Shown piece by piece: positions 60,001 through 64,000 of a DNA stretch of 64,000 bases. The notes under the pieces are model-generated. The model had not been told where the DNA came from and made no database searches. It worked only from the letters and a program-made list of their open reading frames with translations. A program made the translations under genes and the position numbers. The stretch covers positions 16,349,529 to 16,413,528 of the forward strand of contig OX638132.1 of assembly GCA_951804985.1 (NCBI GenBank), written 5' to 3'. The stretch is from Dryomyza anilis (lineage: Eukaryota > Arthropoda > Insecta > Diptera > Dryomyzidae). Position 1 is the first letter of the stretch; each line of letters opens with the position of its first letter.

Positions 60001-61126
60001 TCAATCAGTCGGATACTTGTGGCAGCATGGCTAAAACACTGAGTGCCTCCTTTGGCACCAAGTGGCCATACAAACGCACGATGTCGGCACCGGCCAGCAT
60101 GATACCCAGACAAGACTCGAAATTTGGTAGGTACCTACTACATTCAGAAAAAATCCCACAAAAATTGGGTAATAGGACATTTATTGATTTAATCAAAAAT
60201 CACGTTTAATAGTATTTTGTAGTTTTTAATGGTATTTAACGATTAAAATATAAATGAATCTATTGGTCAATTTTAATAGTAAAGCAAACTATTAATTGTG
60301 TGGTACTTTTTCTGAGTGTACATTTGAGTTGCTTTTGCAAACCTCTGTGACCGCTAATCTCGAAAGCCTCCCCTCACATACACAAATCCGAACCAGTGCT
60401 TGACATGTGTCAACATATTAACCATTTCAGTGCCCGAAAAGGAGAAAATCTACAGTCGTCAAGTGTCGGCGCCTATTCTAAAACGGAAGACGTCACGCTT
60501 TGGATTGGGTCAGTTTTTAAGCTCTGGTGGAAATAATACCAGTACTACTAGTCATAGTTGCGCATCAACTAGTAATCAAGCATCCTTCCAACTGCCATCA
60601 CATTCCTCACGTATTTTGCACTCCCATTCACAGCCCCACCAATCCCACCATTACTTTCAGTTTCCACACGCACATCATTCACATCCGCACTCACGTCAAT
60701 CATGTCCTATTCACCAGCACCATTTTCATACACCACAGCAACATCACCACCAACTCACCATCTCCACCTCATCACAGTATCCACATTTTAGTAGTAGTGC
60801 ACCAGTAGCAACAACATCCACATTAGCCTCTGGCCATAGTCAGAGCCACCAGTATTTAGTGCACTGTGTGCCAACCTCTAGTCAAACATTAGCCCAGCAC
60901 AGTCCAATGCCTCCACTACAAGAGACCGAATCCCGACCGAAAACATCGGCACCACCTTCGACACATTTCTATCATCCACACTTTCAGAGACATCCATCCG
61001 CACCCAATCTATTCCCAACAACTTCAACGACGGCCTTCTCCCCGCCGCCGCCAACTCCCGCAGGTACCGGCTCTGTGCATTGCACATGTGATGTCGGCTG
61101 TGGCTGCTCCATGACAGCCACACAAG
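41931..61126 (+). CDS. unc79: unc79, NALCN channel complex subunit; N-terminal portion, 19 coding exons
   Basis: UNC79 is a very large cytosolic alpha-solenoid protein that pairs with UNC80 and supports the sodium-leak channel NALCN (narrow abdomen in Drosophila). In flies it acts in neurons and is needed for circadian locomotor rhythm. Motifs recognised from the animal family: CLHEYHVRLLHNVLPAPSG and IKYFSQTLL (N-terminus), HHCQLLECLMTLKHN, the Cys/His-rich stretch ending RYCSQCHSNRHN, CCILMLDILLKQMELQD and VPLLLHCITLPLGSDVFW. All 18 internal junctions are GT-AG and keep one frame (phase check: every exon length agrees). From the ATG at 41985 the frame gives about 1,596 codons; mammalian UNC79 has roughly 2,600 residues, so the C-terminal third lies beyond the window. 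Introns range from 59 nt to 4.96 kb and hold many transposons. The exact start is uncertain. Confidence 0.93.
42103..42222 (+). CDS. unc79: unc79 exon: conserved N-terminal motif
   Basis: Acceptor TTGTTTTTCAG, donor CTAA|GTAGGT. It encodes FQAKLRCLHEYHVRLLHNVL and ANNIKYFSQTLL, the best conserved part of the UNC79 N-terminus. Confidence 0.93.
   Translation, partial: FRQSCGASMNIMSASCIMFYLRPLASISLIILNTFLKLY
42290..42451 (+). CDS. unc79: unc79 exon
   Basis: Acceptor AATCACCACAG, donor ATCG|GTTAGT. It encodes TVLKDVRTSPHELIRDPSED and YPNLEYGNLYNALTMLIDV, matching the family's YPSLDY region. Confidence 0.92.
42514..42684 (+). CDS. unc79: unc79 exon
   Basis: Acceptor TTTATTACAG, donor ATAA|GTAAGT. 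It encodes FGKALLQCLCCILPFLDKDL through YYILPFTI. Confidence 0.92.
42700..42828. mobile_element. MITE with TACACAGAAAAAATAATCG ends inside unc79 intron 5
   Basis: A shortened relative of 2885-3270: left TACACAGAAAAAATAATCGA plus CGTAAATATAGC, right GCTATATTTACGTCGATTAT plus TTTTTCTATA. It begins 15 nt after the splice donor and makes up about 60% of this 210-nt intron. Confidence 0.85.
42895..42984 (+). CDS. unc79: unc79 exon
   Basis: Acceptor TTTCAATGCAG, donor CCTG|GTATGT. It encodes RRSTDEQECQACQSVSSVIM and VLQYSNNP (mammalian counterpart AMQYTSNP). Confidence 0.92.
43141..44430. repeat. CCGGACG-box repeat, satellite-free copy, in unc79 intron 6
   Basis: It matches 11661-11792, 12903-13018 and 20279-20760 in the same order but has no satellite and no mariner. 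CCGGACGGGACA-like boxes recur at about 43165, 43325, 43466, 43650, 43975 and 44152, a spacing of about 140-185 bp once the inserted MITE is discounted. This suggests a very old, decayed tandem repeat. The left edge near 43141 and right edge near 44430 are approximate. Confidence 0.7.
43750..43876. mobile_element. MITE with CTGTATTwCGAAACGAAA ends
   Basis: Left TTTCTGTATTACGAAACGAA and right TTTTCGTTTCGAAATACAGA; inner TTTTACGTC / ACGTCATTTT pair as well. It is absent from the equivalent point (about 20525) of the other host-repeat copy, so it is an insertion. Same family as 1648-1835. Confidence 0.8.
44605..44866 (-). repeat. tRNA-derived SINE in unc79 intron 6 (copy d)
   Basis: On the minus strand: GCCGCGGTAGCTCAGTGGTT, CGGTTCAAGCCTGGACTGG (good B-box) and the family body. 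The 3' end stops at ACACGCTCAGCTCAATTGG without the ATT tail, so it is 3'-truncated or decayed. Confidence 0.85.
44996..45330. repeat. Local tandem duplication, two units of about 160-175 bp, in unc79 intron 6
   Basis: GCGCCCTTATGTACTGCATA at 44996 and GCGCCCTTATATACTGCATA at 45156 start two units sharing TTTTCGCGAATGCTG, GCTAGTTGCATCTCATTC and AATGCACTGATCTTCTCAG. The second unit has an extra GGCATGCTTCG. It is less AT-rich than nearby intron sequence. Origin unknown. Confidence 0.85.
45498..45683 (+). CDS. unc79: unc79 exon
   Basis: Acceptor GCTGTCCATTAG, donor ACAA|GTAACC. It encodes HHCQLLECLMTLKHNVVKDI and KLLFYYWPAFDANLFD (mammalian FHYWPNL region). Confidence 0.92.
45746..46456 (+). 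CDS. unc79: unc79 exon: Cys/His-rich region
   Basis: Acceptor CTCATCTCAG, donor GATG|GTAAGT. The 711-nt exon carries regularly spaced Cys pairs: CQREQC, PPPLYLCIEC, CENKNC, ICFSTEC and YCSQCHSNRH, which look like metal-binding ligands and match conserved cysteines in mammalian UNC79. The later part QMLGRYGIWLLVGRCTPTPD matches the family's IWFLVSLCTP segment. Confidence 0.95.
46517..47212 (+). CDS. unc79: unc79 exon with acidic/basic tract
   Basis: Acceptor AATTAATGCAG, donor ATTT|GTAAGA. It encodes the conserved LPHPPEYARVGGHWETLASR and LKEGLQRLICLVPYEVI segments, then a low-complexity Lys/Asp/Glu run (EDKEDKDDKEDNEDKED) near the 3' end, a fly-type linker. Confidence 0.94.
47337..47608 (+). 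CDS. unc79: unc79 exon
   Basis: Acceptor CCGTTTTCTAG, donor CAAG|GTTTGT. It encodes VVEDDSGNTSAISDDEAPTS and CCILMLDILLKQMELQDIEQ, the latter strongly conserved. Confidence 0.93.
47667..47771 (+). CDS. unc79: unc79 exon
   Basis: Acceptor TTTATACCACAG, donor TGAT|GTAAGT. It encodes QVAECAYCEASIMWHQLATK and MAPLNPIRPPD (mammalian CNLCQSSILCYQLACELLERLAP region). Confidence 0.92.
47832..47976 (+). CDS. unc79: unc79 exon
   Basis: Acceptor GTAAACACATAG, donor GCAG|GTGCTT (weak donor). It encodes LPIEDIIEEEKSSRKSPPES and ends PLPIPLGPLGGFA; low conservation, charged and Pro-rich. Confidence 0.82.
47977..48690. other. unc79 intron 12
   Basis: AT-rich with a CTCTATCTCTATATATGTCT pyrimidine tract at about 48510; no insertion recognised. 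Confidence 0.5.
48691..48717 (+). CDS. unc79: Putative 27-nt microexon of unc79
   Basis: Acceptor AATTTTTTTCAG, donor GCAG|GTGAAG. It encodes DDGKIIIMA in the right frame and keeps phase 1 on both sides, so it can be included or skipped without frame change. The flanking introns are 714 nt and 4,436 nt. Alternative splicing is inferred. Confidence 0.6.
49180..49258. repeat. Repeat with ACCGTCCGACAC and TTCTAGATCAATTCG motifs
   Basis: TAACACCGTCCGACACTATT then TTTCTAGATCAATTCGTTTA about 50 bp later; the same motif pair as 22203-22330. Confidence 0.55.
49258..49404. mobile_element. Decayed copy of the ACCCAGAAAAAAATA MITE
   Basis: ACACGGAAAAAAATACTATA on the left, ATTATTTTAATAGATAAATA and CCATTAAATACTACAAAATA inside; the right end is eroded (TTTCACTGTGTT). 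Confidence 0.6.
49470..49622. mobile_element. 153-bp MITE with AAGGC...ACACGATAGAGAAA ends
   Basis: Left AAGGCTCAAATACACGATAG and inverted right AAGGCGAGTTTACACGATAG, extending through AGAAA and TAGCTA with few mismatches (about 38 bp). Non-coding, in unc79 intron 13. Confidence 0.85.
49623..50528. other. unc79 intron 13, unremarkable part
   Basis: AT-rich, no termini or exons supported. Confidence 0.4.
50537..52056. mobile_element. 1.52-kb non-autonomous hAT-like element in unc79 intron 13
   Basis: The left CAGGCATGTCAAACTC and right GTGTTTGACATGCCTT ends pair as short TIRs, with a GCGGGCC motif just inside both ends (GAGGCGGGCC left, CGGGCCGCG right). A perfect 8-bp direct repeat ATGTACAT flanks it (50529-50536 and 52057-52064), the target size of hAT elements. 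No transposase frame was found. A SINE fragment (51342-51587) is nested. Confidence 0.85.
51342..51587 (-). repeat. 5'-truncated tRNA-derived SINE (copy e)
   Basis: On the minus strand it begins ACTGGGGCTAAAAACATC, lacking the whole tRNA-like head, runs through the family body and ends with an (ATT)n tail (AATAATAATAATAATAGTTT on the plus strand). 5' truncation is typical of target-primed insertion. Confidence 0.85.
52700..52954. mobile_element. MITE with CGTCGTTGTAGAACGAAAA ends (copy 2)
   Basis: Left CGTCGTTGTAGAACGAAAAG plus TCACCAAATACATTTT, right the exact-looking inverse (AAAATGTATTTGGTGACTTT...). The TIRs are even closer to identity than in copy 1 at 39663-39909. Confidence 0.88.
53154..53233 (+). 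CDS. unc79: unc79 exon
   Basis: Acceptor CTAACAACCTCAG, donor CTCC|GTATGT. It encodes PMPVAVPQPEPHSVGGVLVH and MPHVCS. Its frame fits the microexon and the next exon. Confidence 0.8.
53234..53600. other. unc79 intron 14
   Basis: AT-rich intron with no insertion recognised. Confidence 0.45.
53601..53666 (+). CDS. unc79: unc79 exon
   Basis: Acceptor ATACTTTTTTTAG, donor CGAG|GTACTT. It encodes SNENGRSVENIELTQNVHAT plus DE, in phase 0 on both sides and 66 nt long, so it is another frame-neutral exon. Confidence 0.75.
53667..54299. other. unc79 intron 15, first part
   Basis: AT-rich, nothing recognised. Confidence 0.4.
54300..54690. repeat. Degenerate GGTTCC/GATTCC tandem repeat
   Basis: Units built of GGTTCCGATTCCGGTTCC-like strings alternate with ACACATTTTTTAA and AAAAATnGAAACGG blocks. 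Two long units are visible (about 54320-54480 and 54510-54680). In unc79 intron 15. Confidence 0.75.
55202..55605. mobile_element. ACCCAGAAAAAAATA MITE interrupted by a mariner-derived MITE
   Basis: Outer ends TACACCCAGAAAAAAAAATA and TTTTTTTTCTGGGTGTA. Inner blocks ATTATTTTAATCGAAAAATA and CAATAATTGTCCTATTGACC match 24029-24251. With the insert removed it is about 225 bp, the family length. Confidence 0.85.
55227..55405 (-). mobile_element. MITE derived by deletion from the DD41D mariner
   Basis: The left AAAGGGTTTTTTCAATAAGA plus GCGCTACAAA and the right 120 bases (CTTACTGAAGAGAAATGTCA, AAAGAGCGGCAAGAAAT, GTTGAAAAACCCTTTA) match both ends of the element at 11793-12900, with the entire transposase region missing. 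It keeps both TIRs and a flanking TA. Confidence 0.85.
55899..56130. mobile_element. Possible MITE with GCAGCAAACATAATAT inverted repeats
   Basis: Left TTTGCAGCAAACATAATATA and right CATAATATGTTTGCTGCAAA are inverse of each other; the outer parts are weak (GAGAAAAAAATTTG; CACTGTGCAT). In unc79 intron 15. Confidence 0.5.
56716..56745. repeat. Third ACCGTCCGACAC motif
   Basis: AATAACACCGTCCGACACTA, nearly identical over about 15 bases to 49184 and 22206; the companion TTCTAGATCAATTCG motif is absent here. Confidence 0.5.
56788..57048. mobile_element. TTCATCAATATGATGAA-family MITE with long TIRs
   Basis: Left ACACAGAAAAACAAATTTCA plus CCAACAACCAGTATTCATCA, inverted right ACACAAAAAAA...ATTTCACCCACAACCAGGATTCATCA: TIRs of about 60 bp. 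The clearest copy of this family here. Confidence 0.8.
57303..57437. mobile_element. 135-bp palindromic MITE with GGCGCATATT ends
   Basis: Left GGCGCATATTTATATACAAT plus TTAAAGT, inverted right GGCGCATATTCATAGATAAT plus TTAAAGT; the centre also pairs around TTTTGACATTTTATTT. Confidence 0.75.
57549..58190 (-). repeat. Diverged copy of the 24.3-25.3 kb element, with a nested inverted repeat
   Basis: TACACGGAAGGAAATAAACT is the inverse of the right end at about 25312, and CTGTCTGTCGAAATGTTGAA near 58070 is the inverse of the ACATATCGACAGACAG block. About 57790-58013 is bordered by TTTAAGCTAGAATCAC and its inverse GTGATTCGAGCTTTAG, probably a further insertion. Confidence 0.6.
58622..58730 (+). 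CDS. unc79: unc79 exon
   Basis: Acceptor TCGAAAAACATTAG, donor GTTG|GTGAGG. It encodes IMTATVETVSEQLDLASIMP and AIARSVTLSDADV. I chose this donor over GTACAT at 58768 because only the former keeps frame with the next exon. Confidence 0.8.
58811..59025 (+). CDS. unc79: unc79 exon
   Basis: Acceptor CACTATTTAAG, donor AACG|GTAGGT. A Gly/Asn/Glu-rich linker (GENGAHNGSTGMGGENGSIT) leads to the conserved KFKFTLEQLPQTLQYIHQLL, which matches the family's YQQLPVTLRLIYTIFQE segment. Confidence 0.92.
59185..59333 (+). CDS. unc79: unc79 exon
   Basis: Acceptor ATAAATTCCAG, donor AGAA|GTACGT. It encodes EIPTIKKPEILYYVLQCLNV and ALHGDALAKAAREHRGF (mammalian CLKILCLHGECL region). Confidence 0.93.
59393..60126 (+). 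CDS. unc79: unc79 exon: conserved HEAT-like region
   Basis: Acceptor CTCTTTCTATAG, donor TTTG|GTAGGT. It encodes GVPLLLHCITLPLGSDVFWR, DTDWRVRFTAVERVTVITRF and VLTWEFFLNRFDTLFVEAQI, all strongly like vertebrate UNC79, then a Ser-rich end (MSAPASMIPRQDSKF). Confidence 0.95.
60139..60320. mobile_element. ACCCAGAAAAAAATA-family MITE inside unc79 intron 19
   Basis: Left TACATTCAGAAAAAATCCCA and right GGTACTTTTTCTGAGTGTA are decayed TIRs; inside, TTGGGTAATAGGACATTTAT and TTTAATGGTATTTAACGATT match the other copies. It fills about 182 of the 304 nt of the intron. Confidence 0.8.
60431..61126 (+). CDS. unc79: unc79 exon: His/Ser/Pro-rich low-complexity region
   Basis: Acceptor AACCATTTCAG, donor CAAG|GTAGGT. 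It starts PEKEKIYSRQVSAPILKRKT (conserved-looking), then about 180 residues rich in His, Ser, Thr, Pro and Gln (HSHSQPHQSHHYF; HSHPHSRQSCPIHQHHFH) and ends CTCDVGCGCSMTATQ. The His-rich part is probably a fly-specific disordered insertion. Last exon in the window. Confidence 0.85.
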
Positions 61127-61416
61127 GTAGGTTTAGAGCATGCTTGTAATTGTGCGTGACAAAGTAAAAGTGGTGTGAATCTGTTCGATATTTTCCCCAA
61201 GTTAATTAAATGGGTTACTTATAGATAGTTGATGTAACTCTCTCAATTTCATCATTCTAATTTTCGATAAAAACAACGCTTTCGGAACGGAACGTTTTTG
61301 CTGTGTTTGTAATATCTGTACATATATTTTTGTGGACTAACTTTTAAGAAACGCTAGAAGATGTAGGAATTCGAAATAGGCAGCAAAGAAAATCTGTCTA
61401 AATAGTGCTAAAATAC
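61127..61416. other. Start of unc79 intron 20
   Basis: Unique-looking intron sequence; an intron of at least 2.9 kb that runs off the window. Confidence 0.5.
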
Positions 61417-61420
61417 ATAT

Positions 61421-62335
61421 CGTCGTCTTTCAGTGAAAAGTCGTTAAGTCCATTTTTCGAAAATATCGTGATAAGTGTGCCACTATAGTAAAAACGAACT
61501 CATCTTTACGTGGCAAAAGTCCTCGGAGTCCTACATCCGAAAAAGGAGCCGATCAAATTTGTTTTGGCCTTAAACTATAGAAGAAGATCTACATGGACAT
61601 TCCTTATCGAAAAATAAAATTACCATAATCGTAACAGCGTAACAAATCAGTCAAATTTATAAAGGACTTAGTGATTTTTCACTGAACGGCAATCGTCGAA
61701 ATCTAAATAAAACGGTCCTGAGTCCACATAAATGGTCGGATTTCAACGATTTTTGTATTAAATGATAGATTTTGTACAGTTCTTTCATCTTCATTTCAAA
61801 CTGAAATCCGATACATTTATGGGACTTAGTGATTTTTCACTGAACGGCAATCGTCGAAATCTGAATAAAAACCGCGCTGAGTCCACAAAAATGGTCGTAT
61901 TTCAACGATTTTTGGATTCTTTTATCTCCACTTCAAACTAAAATCAGATACAATTATTTGGATAAACTAGAGCACTGTTACTGTTTATATAGGACTTATT
62001 GATTTTTCACTGAACGGCAATCGTCGAAATCTGAATAAAATCTGTGCTGAGTCCACAAAAATGGTCGGATTTAAACGATTTTTGAATGAAATGATATATA
62101 TTAAGCAGTTCTTTCATCTCCAATTCAAACTAAAATCAGATACAGAAAAAAAAGCTAATATCGGTCATGTGTTTTGTCCAAACTATTTTTTTTTTACATT
62201 TTGTAGCGGAATATGTTGTCTTCGCACTAACTGAATCCAAAAATATTCTGATTTGTTCCGGTAATTTATATCTCTAAAAGCATTTATCTCAATACTAAAT
62301 TTTTAGACTAAGTAACTTTTCACTGAACGACGACG
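61421..62335. mobile_element. TIR element with internal tandem repeats resembling its ends
   Basis: Left CGTCGTCTTTCAGTGAAAAG and inverted right CGTCGTCGTTCAGTGAAAAG are TIRs of at least 20 bp. Inside, three units starting GGACTTAGTGATTTTTCACT (61664, 61822, 61992; the third has TATT) contain TTTTTCACTGAACGGCAATC, an inverted version of the terminus, plus GTCCACAAAAATGGTCG and TTTCAACGATTTTTG. No coding capacity. Confidence 0.8.
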
Positions 62336-62454
62336 ATATAATACTCTTTAAGAAATTAACTTTTTTGAAAATGGATGTATATCGGGTAACATACTTTTGA
62401 ATGGTTAACCTACTATCAGAAATCTTTCTCTTAAATACACCGGAGGGGATATTT

Positions 62455-63310
62455 TGTTCCGGATCATTAGGCTTCAAATATGGTTACGATTAGGCTTACC
62501 ATCAGTGCTTGATTTAAAACGGTATTTAAGATGATTCGAGAAATATTTAAATTCTTCTAATACCAACTCTCTGTATTTCGAAACGAACGACGAAAATTTG
62601 ACGGTCAATATCTCGTCACACGTATTCGAATTTCATGGCTTCAAATATGGTAATGATCAGGCTGTCCATCAGTGCTTGATTGAAAACTTTATATAATACA
62701 TTTGAATTTCATATTTAATACGATATTTGATCGATCATTCGAGGAATATTTACATTCTTCTAATACCCACATTTTGGCTTTCAAAACGATTCATATTACT
62801 TGACTTAAAATACTTTGAAATTTGTTTAAAAGTACGTCACTTTCGTCTAACAAGTTCCCTTCATTTCGAAATACAGAAAGAGTTAGTTAAACTTAAAAAT
62901 ATAGTTTTCTGTGCACTACATTCCGAGTGGAAATTGGTTAAGGTTAGCCTTATTTCACATTCGTTCCGGATCATATTACGATAATGCATTTCTACTACAG
63001 CCCAATTAAAATGATTCTGATCTGGGTCGAGAAGGGTAGTCTCAATTTTACATCCACGTAGAGCAACATGATCCATATTTTACGAAGAATCCATATTTAA
63101 ACCGTACTTAACTGAATCTGATTTGACACTTATGAAATTACCCGAGTGGAAATTTAGTTCAGGATGCAATCATTGTCTGATCATAATTAAAAATACGGTA
63201 ATGATCAGGTTTCCACATTAGTGCCTGATTCGATACGTGACGCGGTTCGATTATGTTTCTAACCCTTATCTTTACCCTATATCATTCGAGGTATATTTAA
63301 ATTCTTTTGA
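62455..63310. repeat. Three degenerate direct repeats in unc79 intron 20, with a palindromic MITE
   Basis: AGGCTTCAAATATGGTTACG at about 62469, GGCTTCAAATATGGTAATGA at 62637 and TACGGTAATGATCAGGTTTC at about 63194 start related units that continue to CATCAGTGCTTGAT and ATTCGAGnnATATTTA. The CTGTATTTCGAA-family palindrome (62566-62885) lies across units 1 and 2. Confidence 0.6.
62566..62885. mobile_element. CTGTATTTCGAA-family element (enlarged copy)
   Basis: Left ACTCTCTGTATTTCGAAACG and right TTCATTTCGAAATACAGAAA with AGAGTTA are inverse; inner GACGAAAATTTGACGG pairs with ACGTCACTTTCGTC. The interior holds one of the direct repeats described at 62455-63310. Confidence 0.6.
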
Positions 63311-63465
63311 AAATGCTTTTACCAAATTCGAGCACTTTCAAAAACTAAGTTGGTACTAGACAGTTTTCAAGAACCTTCGGACCAGATTACAATAACACGA
63401 TTTCCAAATTGCTTTTTCATAACACTGCGGGAAAAGGTGTCAATTGCTCTCAATCAATCTATCAC

Positions 63466-64000
63466 GTGACTGGTACCATTGGTACCGACTAAGGACAGGA
63501 GAAGACCAGTTCTGTGATAAGTCTAAAGGTCTGGATGAGTAGACGGATCGTGTCCATGATAAACATGGCGCTAGAGAAGAGAAAAGGCATAAGGTGGCGC
63601 CATAGTCACGAGACTTATTTACACGCTGCATTGATTTAAATACAGTATGTATTCCAAGTAATTGAAATACACGCATGCCAGGTAGAAATCATTAGTGAAA
63701 TCTGATTGCATGAAGAAGAAGATAATGTAAAATATAATGAAAATGTAAAGTAAAATAAAATAAATGAACTAAAATTTAAAATATATAAAAAAGTAAAAAT
63801 TAAAAAGTAAAAATAAAAAAAGAAGTAAAAATAATCTTTAAATAAAAAAGTATTTCTTTTACTGAATATACCATTGATACCGGTCACAAAACAGGATTTT
63901 GAGGACTAGTACTGTGATAGGTCTAAAGGTACCAGTCATAAAATACGATTTTGAAGACCTGCCTGTGATAGGTCTAAAGATCTGCAGGGAGGTGTTAATT
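63466..64000. repeat. Direct repeats at the window edge, CTGTGATAGGTCTAAAGGT type
   Basis: CTGTGATAAGTCTAAAGGTC (about 63513), CTGTGATAGGTCTAAAGGTA (about 63913) and CTGTGATAGGTCTAAAGATC (about 63964) mark three units; the last two are about 51 bp apart, each preceded by AAAAnACGATTTTGA-like text. Probably the start of a tandem array cut by the window end. Confidence 0.65.

Noticed and set aside
1..64000. A novel bacterial-type defence or mobile gene cassette
   Set aside because: The window is clearly fly nuclear DNA with one large intron-rich gene, one small gene and non-coding repeats; no operon-like gene clusters are present.
1..64000. Endogenous viral or LTR-retroviral genes
   Set aside because: I saw no LTR pairs and no gag, protease, integrase or envelope-like frames; the only reverse-transcriptase remnant is the LINE tail at 8465-8894.

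Overview
The window looks like nuclear DNA of a higher (brachyceran, probably schizophoran) fly. Three things point there: a long, fly-like unc79 gene split by GT-AG introns, very AT-rich non-coding DNA with 59-62 nt short introns, and a dense load of transposon families known from flies (mini-me elements with GTCY arrays, a DD41D 'rosa'-type mariner, a tRNA-derived SINE). I cannot name the species. There is no bacterial operon, CRISPR array, phage or viral gene.

Layout. 1-11.7 kb is intergenic repeat country: a foldback element, several MITEs, two mini-me copies, two SINE copies and a LINE 3' fragment. 11.7-20.8 kb is a nested structure: an old CCGGACG-box repeat interrupted by a dead mariner (11793-12900) and by a satellite of about 45 monomers of about 159 bp (13019-20278). 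20.8-35 kb is more intergenic DNA with trinucleotide-rich unique stretches, two full mini-me elements, a 1.1-kb foldback, a TIR element holding an intact SINE with perfect target duplications, and a tandem array. 35235-35860 (minus strand) is a two-exon gene for a 188-residue acidic/basic protein that I do not recognise. 36-41 kb holds nested MITEs and two more mini-me copies. 41.9 kb to the window end is unc79 on the plus strand. I placed 19 coding exons, all with GT-AG borders and a continuous reading frame, encoding about the first 1,600 residues. The C-terminal part lies outside the window.

UNC79 is a large cytosolic auxiliary subunit of the NALCN sodium-leak channel (Drosophila narrow abdomen) and pairs with UNC80. 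The only other gene seen is divergent to it, about 6 kb away, with no evident functional link. The most unusual material is non-coding: the higher-order satellite inside an identifiable repeat whose satellite-free relative sits in an unc79 intron, a transposase-to-MITE deletion series, and several long foldback elements.
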